A DNA stretch of 64,000 nt from Dactylosporangium sucinum (GTDB lineage Bacteria; Actinomycetota; Actinomycetes; Mycobacteriales; Micromonosporaceae), in contig NZ_BMPI01000030.1 in the NCBI RefSeq assembly GCF_014647515.1, positions 62,001 through 126,000 of the forward strand, in the 5' to 3' direction. The first letter of the stretch is position 1, and each line of letters opens with the position of its first letter. The notes beneath the pieces were generated by a model, which was not told where the DNA came from, did no database searches, and saw only the letters and a list, made by a program, of their open reading frames with translations. Below are positions 56,931 to 64,000 of this stretch, in pieces. Both the position numbers and the translations under genes were made by a program.

Positions 56931-58267
56931 GCCCGCACCCCGGCGTGGTCCTGCCGGCGCCGCAGCGCCAGCACCGGGACGACGATGAGGGCCAGCACCG
57001 CCAGCGCGGCGAGGAAGATGCCGGGGGTCGGCACCTGCTTGACGACACCGAGGTCGGTGTAGGTCTCGCCGGCGCCGGCGATGACCGCCGCACCGAGGTA
57101 CGGCCCGACCACCATCGGTACCAGGATCGCGAAGATCATCCGCAAGCCCTGGACGTGCCCGGCCCGCTCCGGCGGCGAGTAGTCGCGCACCAGTGCTCCG
57201 ATCGGAGCCAGCACCAACATGAACCCGGACATCATGAGCAGCCCTGCCGCGATCACCGGCCCCATCCCGCGGACCAGGTACATCGCCAGCAGGCCGGCCG
57301 CGTAGACACCGACCGCGGGAAGCAGAAACCTGATTCGGCCGACGCGGTCGATGATGCGGCCCGCGACGACACTGACGATCGACGCACCGAGCAGCACGGA
57401 GCCCAGGACGACGGCATAGCCCTCGATGTCGAGGTAGTACTGCACGTAGATGATCAGGTACGGCAGGAACACCTGCGTCGACACTCCCCAGATCGACCAG
57501 GCCGACAACGCCAGGTACAGCCCGGGATTGCCCCGAACCGTGGCCGGGCGCAGGCCGTGCATCAGCGATCGCAGTACGCTCTCGCCGTGGCGGACGGGCA
57601 CCCGCTCGTCACGCACCAGGAACCACGCCAACACGCCCACCACGGCGATGATCCCGCCGACGATCAGGAAGAACGTCCGCCACTGCCCGGAGCGGGTCAG
57701 GCCGTCGAACGCGCCGAAGACGACCAGCATCGCCAGCAACGGCATCGCCGCCAGCACCGACTCCACCCGCCCCCGGTTGGCCGGCCGGGTCACATCCGTC
57801 ACCCACGCCTGGAACGCGGCGTCGTTGGCACCTGCGCCGAGGAACGACATCACACAGTCCAGGGCTATCACCGCGATCACCGCCACCAGCACGGCGCTCG
57901 ACGCCGATGTCAGCGCGCCGGCGCCCTCCACCGTGAGCAGACCGAACGCCGCGGTGGTGACACCCCACGCGAGATACCCCACGGCGATGAAGGCGCGACG
58001 CCGACCGGCCCGGTCGGACAGAACACCCAGCAGCAGCGTGGCCACGGTGGCAGCCAACGCGCTCGCCGCCACCATCGTGGCGATGGCCGACGCATCGTCG
58101 GTGATCGTGTCGTAGACGAACAGGTTGAGGTACATGTTCTCGACCGTCCAGGCCAACTGCCCGACGAACCCGAGCAGCACCAGCGACACCCACGTCCGCC
58201 CACCGAGCGCACCGCGGATCGCGCCGTCGGCCGAGGTCACGGGCGCGCCGACGATCGGCCTCGACAT
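56927..58267 (-). CDS. MFS transporter in operon with GH2
   Basis: 446 residues from ATG 58267 behind AGGAGGT. Twelve hydrophobic segments and the MFS motif LLGVLSDRAGRRRAFIAVGYLAWG between TM2 and TM3 are visible; GRIIDRVGRIRFLLP marks the second half. TAGAAT, a possible -10, is at 58320-58315 on the minus strand, inside the dyad AACGGCC (58293-58299) and GGCCGTT (58326-58332). Uptake of a glycoside cleaved by the coupled GH2 enzyme is the natural reading. Confidence 0.85.
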   Translation of the reverse strand: MSRPIVGAPVTSADGAIRGALGGRTWVSLVLLGFVGQLAWTVENMYLNLFVYDTITDDASAIATMVAASALAATVATLLLGVLSDRAGRRRAFIAVGYLAWGVTTAAFGLLTVEGAGALTSASSAVLVAVIAVIALDCVMSFLGAGANDAAFQAWVTDVTRPANRGRVESVLAAMPLLAMLVVFGAFDGLTRSGQWRTFFLIVGGIIAVVGVLAWFLVRDERVPVRHGESVLRSLMHGLRPATVRGNPGLYLALSAWSIWGVSTQVFLPYLIIYVQYYLDIEGYAVVLGSVLLGASIVSVVAGRIIDRVGRIRFLLPAVGVYAAGLLAMYLVRGMGPVIAAGLLMMSGFMLVLAPIGALVRDYSPPERAGHVQGLRMIFAILVPMVVGPYLGAAVIAGAGETYTDLGVVKQVPTPGIFLAALAVLALIVVPVLALRRRQDHAGVRA

Positions 58268-58428
58268 GCGACCTCCTGCAAGCCCTGAACCCAACGGCCG
58301 GAAACGTGAGGGCGATTCTACATTTGGCCGTTCGGTGATCCTGGCCGGTCCGGCAGGCATTGCCGAGCGCGGTGGCTGGAACCCACTGCGCCGGTCCGGG
58401 TATTCGCGCGGGCAGGTGTTCGCGCGGC

Positions 58429-59232
58429 TCAGGGCAGCGCGGTGAAGGCGTCGCCGAAGTGCGAGGTCGCCAGCGCAGCCGCGGGCCACTCGGCGAGGTT
58501 GCGCAGCTGGGCGGTCCGCGATTCGCGTGCCGCCTGCGGGTCCATCTCCATGCTGTACGCGAGCTCGGGCGCGAGGAGCTGCACCGGGTGCACCAGCAGA
58601 TCGCCGGTGACCAGGATTGCCTCGTCAGCGGCGGCGATCAGGACTGACTGGTGCCCCGGGGTGTGGCCCGGAGTGGCCAGGACCGTGAGCCCGGTCGCCA
58701 GCGGCGTGACGCCGTCCAGCAGACGCAGTTGCTGCGCCGCCCGCAGGGGGTCGAGCAGACGCTCGCGCAGCTCCGGGTTGATCGACATGACCGCCTCGTC
58801 CTCGGCGCGCTGCAGCAGGTACGAGGCGTTGCGGAAGTACGGTGTGCCGGCAGCCGCCACTGCCCAGCCGATGTGATCGGTGTGCAGGTGGGTGAGCACC
58901 ACCGTGTCGACGTCGTCGGGTGCGATTCCGATCGCGGCAAGCTCCTCGGGGAGCCGGCCGGGTACGGGTGCCCAGCCGGCGGCGGGAGAGTCCGCCGGCC
59001 CGATCCCGGTGTCCACGAGCACCACCCGGCCGGCCGCGCGTACCGCGAAACAGCGGAAGCGCAGCAGCCACCGGCCGTCGGCGGTCGTCGCGCCCGGATC
59101 GAACGCATCGGCGTGGTGCCACTGCTGTGGGGTGGCGCCGGGGAAGACCGTTTCCCGGGGCTTGAAGAATGGCCCGATCCCGTCCTCCAAGGCGATGACC
59201 TCGACCGACCCGATGGTACGGATGACTGGCAT
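58429..59232 (-). CDS. MBL-fold metallo-hydrolase
   Basis: 267 residues from ATG 59232. The full metal-binding set is present: HxHxDH in LTHLHTDHIGW, a His in ATPGHTPGHQSVL, the bridging Asp in LVTGDLLVHP and a C-terminal His in ATSHFGD. It resembles lactonase-like and glyoxalase II-like hydrolases with two zinc ions. It is unrelated to the persulfide dioxygenase genes, which lack the final His of the first motif. Confidence 0.88.
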   Translation of the reverse strand: MPVIRTIGSVEVIALEDGIGPFFKPRETVFPGATPQQWHHADAFDPGATTADGRWLLRFRCFAVRAAGRVVLVDTGIGPADSPAAGWAPVPGRLPEELAAIGIAPDDVDTVVLTHLHTDHIGWAVAAAGTPYFRNASYLLQRAEDEAVMSINPELRERLLDPLRAAQQLRLLDGVTPLATGLTVLATPGHTPGHQSVLIAAADEAILVTGDLLVHPVQLLAPELAYSMEMDPQAARESRTAQLRNLAEWPAAALATSHFGDAFTALP

Positions 59233-59419
59233 GGCCAGCAGTGTACGGACCGGCGAGCGGGCACGAGTTGTGTTCGCGCATGACCTTGGCGACAGCCGCC
59301 TGAACGGGGGCCGGCCGCCGAGCGCACAGCGTGTGCGGGCTACTGCGGGAATGGTTGTGCCACATGGCACGGATGGTTCGGAGCCTTCGGCGCAGCGGCA
59401 GCCTGCCGCCGGCGGCACG

Positions 59420-59623
59420 ATGGCCGGCATGGGTGAGTACCGGGAGATCGTGTCCGACATCCTCGCGACCGCCGGCGGAGGACAGGCGTGGATCGAGATG
59501 AACCTCGCCGGGTACCTCACCGAGCGGTGCACCGGATGCGGCATCGACGAGGAGGCCGAGTCGTTGGCGCAGGCTCTGGCGTGGCTGACCGAGCACGCGG
59601 CGGCGTGCACCGCCGGCAGCTAG
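59420..59623 (+). CDS. Small Cys-containing protein of unknown function
   Basis: 67 residues from ATG 59420 (ATG 59429 gives 64). The sequence has helices IVSDILATAGGGQAWIEMNLAGYL and EAESLAQALAWLTEHAAAC around a CTGCG motif. The codon bias is coding-like. Upstream, GTGCCA-CA-TGGCAC at 59357-59370 forms a dyad. No family is recognised. Confidence 0.55.
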   Translation: MAGMGEYREIVSDILATAGGGQAWIEMNLAGYLTERCTGCGIDEEAESLAQALAWLTEHAAACTAGS

Positions 59624-59768
59624 GCTGCCGCCTCTCGCTGCCGATCGCCGGGTGACGACGCCGCCGAGCGAGTGTGCCGCCCCTTGCATGTTGCCGACAT
59701 CGTGTCGCTAAGATACCAACGCTGCGTCGGTAACTGTGCGACGGACGTCGACGATCGTTGGAGCTCGG

Positions 59769-60956
59769 ATGCAACGCAAGGCTTTGCTGGTCGTGTACCT
59801 GGCGCTGTTCGTGGACATGCTGGGCTTCGGCGTGATCCTGCCGTTGCTGCCGTTCCGGATCGAGCAGCTCGGCGGCACCGGAGCGTGGGTCGGCGCGGTA
59901 CTGACCGCCTACGCGCTCGCCCAGTTCGTGATGGCGCCGGTGCTCGGTGCGATGTCGGACCGCTACGGCCGCCGGCCGCTCCTGCTGGCCAGCCTGGCCG
60001 GTTCGGCGGTCTCACTCGCACTGGTCGGGTTCGCCGATTCGCTGGTCATGCTGCTCGCCGCCCGCGTGGTGGCCGGCCTGTGCGGCGGCGCGATCGCGGT
60101 CGGCCAGGCGTACGCGGTCGACCTGAGCGATCCGGAACATCGGACCCGCGCGCTGGGCATGGTCGGCGCATCGATCGGCATGGGCTTCGTGATCGGCCCC
60201 GCGATCGGGGCGGCATTGGCCGGGCTGGGCTTCACCGGGGTCAGCCTGGCCGCCGCCGGCATCGCCCTGATCAACCTGCTCGCCGGCATGGTCCTCCTGC
60301 CGCGCCGGCCGGGACCGAACGACGCGGTACCGCCGCGGCGGACGCCTGGCGCCCATACCGCCCTCGCGCACGCGATCCGGCTCCCCACGCTACGGCCGGT
60401 GGTCGCCGCGGTCTTCGTATCCATGTGCGCGTTCGCTGCCATGGAGGCGACATATGCGCTGCTCGGCGCGCGCCGGTACGGGCTGGGCCCGGCCGGGCTC
60501 GGTCTGGTCTTCACCGGAGTCGGCGTGGTGATGGCGGTCGTGCAGGGCGGCGTGGCGGGCCGGGCAGCGGACCGGTTCGGCAACCGGCGGGTCGCGGTGG
60601 CGGGGGCGGCGCTGCTCGGTGCGGGCCTGGCGGTGCTGCCGTTCACGCCGCCCTGGCTGGGCTATCCCGCCCTGGCCCTCGTCGCCGCCGGCCAGGGCCT
60701 GCTCGGCACGACCGCGGCCGCGCTCATCGCCGATGCGGGCGGCCGGGCACTGGGCGGGATGCTCGGCGTCGGGCAGGCGGCCGCCGCGGCGGCTCGGGCA
60801 CTCGGACCGATCGCCGCCGGTGTTGCCTTCGACCTGCGGCCGGGACTGCCGTACTACCTCGGCGCCGCCCTCTGCGGCCTGGCTGCCGTGCTGCTGCTGC
60901 GGTCCGGCCGCGCCCATGCGCGTGCCACCACCATCGAGACGGGACAACCGGCATGA
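59769..60956 (+). CDS. MFS multidrug transporter (DHA1 family)
   Basis: 395 residues from ATG 59769. Twelve helices; motif A is LGAMSDRYGRRPLLLASLAG (about residues 58-77), motif B-like RVVAGLCGGAIAVGQAYAVDL, and motif C IGMGFVIGPAIGAAL (in TM5), the antiporter signature of TetA/NorA-like exporters. TAAGAT at 59709-59714 is a possible -10. The stop overlaps the MMPL start (ATGA), and a TetR gene follows, so this is an export operon with its own regulator. Confidence 0.9.
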   Translation: MQRKALLVVYLALFVDMLGFGVILPLLPFRIEQLGGTGAWVGAVLTAYALAQFVMAPVLGAMSDRYGRRPLLLASLAGSAVSLALVGFADSLVMLLAARVVAGLCGGAIAVGQAYAVDLSDPEHRTRALGMVGASIGMGFVIGPAIGAALAGLGFTGVSLAAAGIALINLLAGMVLLPRRPGPNDAVPPRRTPGAHTALAHAIRLPTLRPVVAAVFVSMCAFAAMEATYALLGARRYGLGPAGLGLVFTGVGVVMAVVQGGVAGRAADRFGNRRVAVAGAALLGAGLAVLPFTPPWLGYPALALVAAGQGLLGTTAAALIADAGGRALGGMLGVGQAAAAAARALGPIAAGVAFDLRPGLPYYLGAALCGLAAVLLLRSGRAHARATTIETGQPA

Positions 60957-63094
60957 TGACCACGCTCGGCCGCCTGGTCGCCCGGTCGCGGACCCGGGCC
61001 TTGGTCGTCGTGGGGCTGTGGCTCGTGCTCGCCGCGGTCGTGCCGCGACTGACCCCGACCGTGGACGAGGTGAAGCAGGCGGGCGGCAGCAACTCGCCGG
61101 TGCCCGGCACCCAGTCCGCCGAGGCGCGCGACCTGCTGCTGGCGAAGTTCCCGGACCAGGAGGGCATACCGGCGATCATCGTGCTGCGCCACCCCGGCGG
61201 CCTGACCGCGGCGGACGAGGCGGAGGTCACCCGGATCGGCGACGCGCTCAGCGGTCCACGCGCGCCGCGCGGCGTCGACGGCGTGGTGAGCACCGCCACC
61301 ATGCCCCAGGCCCGGGACCAACTGCGTTCACCGGACGGCACCACGTCGATCATGCTGGTACCGATCAAAGGCCTGGCGGGCAACGACGAGCGTTTCGCCG
61401 ACACCGTCCGGCACATCCGTGAGGTGGCCGGCACCGGCACCGGCGGCACCGAGATCCGGGTCACCGGGCCCGCCGCGATCGCCACCGACGCGGTGGAGGT
61501 GTTCCGCAACGCCGACTTCGTCCTGCTCGGCTTCACCGTGCTGCTCGTGCTGGTGCTCCTGCTGCTCATCTACCGGGCGCCGCTGCTCGCCCTGATCCCG
61601 CTGATCGGTGTCGGCGTCGCGATGCAACTGACGAACGCGGCGGGCGCTGTGCTGGCGAAGGCCGGTGCCATCTCCATCGACTCGTCCGCCGCGTCGATCA
61701 TGACCGTCCTGCTCTTCGGCGCCGGCACCGACTACGCGCTGTTCGTGCTGATGCGCTTCCGCGAGGAGTTGGGGGCCGCCCAGGACCGGTACGCGGCCAT
61801 GCGCGGAGCGCTGACGAAGGTCGGCCGGTCGGTGCTGTCCAGCGGCTTCACCGTGGTACTCGCGCTGCTCACCACGCTGCTCGCGGTCGTGCCGGGCACC
61901 CGCGAGTTCGGCCCGTTCCTCGCGCTCGGCGTGGTGTTCGTCCTGCTCGTCAGCCTCACCTTCGTGCCGGCCGCGGTACTGCTGGCCGGGCGGGCGGCGT
62001 TCTGGCCGATACAGCGGGTCCAGCGCGACCCGGGCGAGCGGTCGCTGTGGGGCCGGGCCGCCGCCCTGGTCGCCCGGCGGCCGGCCCGGGCCGCGGTCGC
62101 CGCCACGGCGCTGCTCGCCGTGCTCGCCACCGGCATGCTGGGCTACCGGCCCAACGCCAACCTGATCAGTGAGCTGCGTGGCGACACCGATTCGCTGCGC
62201 GGGCAGCAGATACTCGACGCCGCGTTCCCGCCCGGCCAGCTGGCACCGACGACCGTGCTCGTGCAGGCGCCCGACCCGGTCGGCGCCGCCGCGCAGGTCG
62301 GCGCCGCGATCCTCGGCGTCGCCGGGGTCAGCAAGGTGAGCACCCCGGTCGCCGCCGCGGACGGCACGGTGGCGCGGCTGCAGGTGATCTACGGCGACGA
62401 CCCGTACGGCACGCCGGCCCTCGACCGTACGCAACGCCTCCGCGACGTGGCGGCTCGGGCGCTGCCCGGCGGGCGGGTACTTGTCGGCGGGGAGAGCGCC
62501 AACGCGCTCGACAACCGGCGCGGCGACGTGCGTGACTTCGCCATGATCGCGATCGCCATGGCGGTGCTGATCTTCGCGGTGCTGGCCCTGTTGCTCCGCG
62601 CGCTGGTGGCGCCGCTGGTACTGCTGGCCACCACCGCACTGTCGCTGCTGGCGGCGGTCGGCGCCACGGTGCTGACCTGGGTGGTGCTGGGCGGCCAGGC
62701 CGGGACGAACAGCCGCGTGCTGTTCTACTCGCTGATCTTCCTGGTCGCGCTCGGCGTCGACTACAACATCCTGCTGGCGGCGAGAATCCGCGAGGAGTCG
62801 GCCGCACGCGGATTCACCGAGGGCATCCGGGCCGCGCTGACCCGCACCGGCGGTGTGATCACCTCGGCCGGGCTGATCCTCGCCGGCACGTTCGCCGTGC
62901 TGACGAGCCAGCCGCTGAACTCGCTGCTGCAGTTCGGCTTCGCCATGGCGGTGGGCATCCTGCTCGACACGTTGCTCATCCGCGGCCTGCTGGTGCCCGC
63001 GCTCTTTCACCTCATCGGGCCCCGCATCTGGTGGCCGGGGCGATCGGCGCACCAGCGCACACCGGGGAAGGTCGCGGAGGCCTCGATAGCATAG
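60953..63094 (+). CDS. MMPL-family (RND) transporter
   Basis: 713 residues, ATGA-coupled to the MFS gene. Twelve helices are arranged as TM1, a periplasmic domain, TM2-6, then a repeat (TM7-12) with a second periplasmic loop. MMPL blocks are FGAGTDYALFVLMRFREEL in TM4 and FLVALGVDYNILLAARIREE in TM10; both carry the Asp-Tyr proton-relay pair. MMPL proteins export lipids or hydrophobic antibiotics. The pairing with an MFS pump is unusual. Confidence 0.92.
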   Translation: MMTTLGRLVARSRTRALVVVGLWLVLAAVVPRLTPTVDEVKQAGGSNSPVPGTQSAEARDLLLAKFPDQEGIPAIIVLRHPGGLTAADEAEVTRIGDALSGPRAPRGVDGVVSTATMPQARDQLRSPDGTTSIMLVPIKGLAGNDERFADTVRHIREVAGTGTGGTEIRVTGPAAIATDAVEVFRNADFVLLGFTVLLVLVLLLLIYRAPLLALIPLIGVGVAMQLTNAAGAVLAKAGAISIDSSAASIMTVLLFGAGTDYALFVLMRFREELGAAQDRYAAMRGALTKVGRSVLSSGFTVVLALLTTLLAVVPGTREFGPFLALGVVFVLLVSLTFVPAAVLLAGRAAFWPIQRVQRDPGERSLWGRAAALVARRPARAAVAATALLAVLATGMLGYRPNANLISELRGDTDSLRGQQILDAAFPPGQLAPTTVLVQAPDPVGAAAQVGAAILGVAGVSKVSTPVAAADGTVARLQVIYGDDPYGTPALDRTQRLRDVAARALPGGRVLVGGESANALDNRRGDVRDFAMIAIAMAVLIFAVLALLLRALVAPLVLLATTALSLLAAVGATVLTWVVLGGQAGTNSRVLFYSLIFLVALGVDYNILLAARIREESAARGFTEGIRAALTRTGGVITSAGLILAGTFAVLTSQPLNSLLQFGFAMAVGILLDTLLIRGLLVPALFHLIGPRIWWPGRSAHQRTPGKVAEASIA

Positions 63095-63099
63095 GAGCC

Positions 63100-63681
63100 A
63101 TGCCGAGGATCAACGCGGCGACGGTCGCCGAGCACCGCGCCCAGCAGCGCCGCGCGTTGCTGGGCGCGGCTCGGGACGTGCTTGTCGAGGAGGGCTACGC
63201 CGCGCTGAGTTTCGCCGCCCTCGCCAGCCGCACCGGGCTGGCCCGCCCTACCGTGTACTCGTACTTCACGACCAAGGACGACATCGTCCTCGCGCTGTGC
63301 GAGGCTGAGCTGCCCCTGGTCGCGGTGGACATCGCCCGTGCGGTCGAGCGCGCGGAGGGGCCCCGCGAACAGCTCGCCGCGTTCGTCCGGGCCCAGCTGC
63401 GCGCTGCCCAGCAGCGCCGATACCGCATCGCTCACGCGCTGGCCAGCGCCCCGCTCTCGGAGTCGACCCGCCAGCGCATCGTCGCCATGCACCACGAGCT
63501 CGTGCCGAGCGCCGTGCCGCTGCTCGACGCGCTTGGCCACCCCCACCCGGATCTCGCCGCGGCGCTCCTCCAGGGGCTGATCAACACCGCGGTGACCGCG
63601 ATGGACGCCGGCGAACCACCCCGGCGGGTCACGCAGGTCACCGTCGCGGCGGCCTTGGACGGCCTCGGCACCGTTCACTAG
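63100..63681 (+). CDS. TetR-family regulator
   Basis: 193 residues from ATG 63100 behind AGGAG, 5 bp after the MMPL stop. HTH is at about 30-62 (YAALSFAALASRTGLARPTVYSYFTTKDDIVLALCEAEL), followed by a helical ligand-binding domain. It is the last gene of the MFS-MMPL operon and probably represses it; the operator would be upstream of 59769. The 85 bp after its stop hold no gene. Confidence 0.92.
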   Translation: MPRINAATVAEHRAQQRRALLGAARDVLVEEGYAALSFAALASRTGLARPTVYSYFTTKDDIVLALCEAELPLVAVDIARAVERAEGPREQLAAFVRAQLRAAQQRRYRIAHALASAPLSESTRQRIVAMHHELVPSAVPLLDALGHPHPDLAAALLQGLINTAVTAMDAGEPPRRVTQVTVAAALDGLGTVH

Positions 63682-63766
63682 GCCGCCGCCACCGTACCGA
63701 AATCGCCGTCCTGGCCTGGAGCACCGGATCGTCGAACCGCAACGGATTGTCGGCCTGGTGCACGGC

Positions 63767-64000
63767 TCATGACATCGGGGCTGAATGCTGTGCCCACGTC
63801 GGCATCCACGTTGTCTCGCCGGGCGTGTCCACTCGTCTGGAGCCGAGGTGGTCGCGAAGGCTGCGGAGCGCGGGATGCGGGTTGTCGTCGCGCCAGATCA
63901 ATGAGATCGGGTAGACCGGTGCCGGGTTGCGCACCGGTATGCGCCGCAGGTCGTAGCTGTCCGGCCACAGGTATCGCGTGCGTTCGCCGGCCAGCGTCGC
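63767..64000 (-). CDS. C-terminal end of a LysR-family regulator (partial)
   Basis: 77 residues ending at 63767-63769; the 5' end lies beyond the window edge. YLWPDSYDLRRIPVRNPAPVYPISLIWRDDNPHPALRSLRDHL is the final beta-alpha segment of a LysR substrate-binding domain, in which the W-R-x-D-x-x-HPAL-x-x-L pattern is common. The start and the HTH are outside the window. It converges on the TetR gene. Confidence 0.75.
   Translation of the reverse strand, partial: ATLAGERTRYLWPDSYDLRRIPVRNPAPVYPISLIWRDDNPHPALRSLRDHLGSRRVDTPGETTWMPTWAQHSAPMS

Noticed and set aside
1..64000. Transposase, integrase, attachment sites or phage genes
   Set aside because: Several truncated genes suggest past rearrangements, but no recombinase, IS-type terminal repeats or tRNA-linked att duplication was found.

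Overview
The window is very GC-rich (strong G/C bias at third codon positions) and carries actinomycete-type content: one-component regulators of the TetR, LacI, MarR, XRE-cupin and LysR types, a Ser/Thr kinase with an extracellular tail, an ECF42-like sigma factor, a deazaflavin (F420)-type reductase family member, MMPL and DHA2 transporters, and many GTG starts and leaderless-looking promoters. It fits a filamentous actinomycete, perhaps Micromonosporaceae; the family is inferred, not proved. No rRNA, tRNA, CRISPR array, insertion sequence or replication origin was seen. The window looks like chromosomal accessory DNA with catabolic, detoxification and regulatory islands.

Layout. 1-11.7 kb: end of an Hsp70-like gene, a DUF1257 gene, a TetR/SDR divergent pair with two identical-type operators, DinB-like and methyltransferase genes, an XRE-cupin regulator with its DHA2 exporter, a lipoprotein, a Ser/Thr kinase, a persulfide-dioxygenase/rhodanese fusion, a frameshifted VOC gene, an ECF sigma factor and a deazaflavin reductase. 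11.7-12.15 kb is non-coding with a long hairpin. 12-16 kb: serine hydroxymethyltransferase, then a sulfur-detoxification unit (second MBL-rhodanese fusion, small Cys protein, CsoR-family regulator with Cys-Gly-Cys instead of Cys-His-Cys, three CsoR-type palindromes). 16-19.9 kb: DUF2231 protein, an OmpR/histidine-kinase pair, HIT-like and GNAT genes. 20-22.5 kb: two paralogous Cys4 proteins, one fused to a STAS domain, and a MEDS-HATPase protein, with gene debris between. 23.3-26 kb: an autoregulated HTH-ABC transporter operon. 26-30.9 kb: orphan LacI-type operators, a LacI-like protein without a DNA-binding domain, DUF2332, and a NarL-type two-component system split by a 36-bp minisatellite.

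31.4-35.1 kb: two secreted GH5 mannanase-like enzymes in one operon behind a promoter with a LacI-type operator. 35.6-40.5 kb: the standout module, scnB-scnA-scnC of a cobalt-type thiocyanate hydrolase, a P15K-like metallochaperone paralogous to scnB, a KimA-like permease and the CbtB/CbtA cobalt transporter. Together they would import cobalt, mature the cobalt enzyme and hydrolyse thiocyanate (or a nitrile-like relative). 41.5-51.2 kb: a LacI-controlled sugar locus (GH95-like secreted enzyme, cytoplasmic GH, ABC importer). 51.2-59.6 kb: MDR/MarR pair, gene remnants, DUF2804, an MFS-GH2 operon, MBL hydrolase. 59.7-64 kb: an MFS-MMPL-TetR export operon and the C-terminus of a LysR regulator.

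Functional calls come from recognised motifs and remembered family features; no database search was run.
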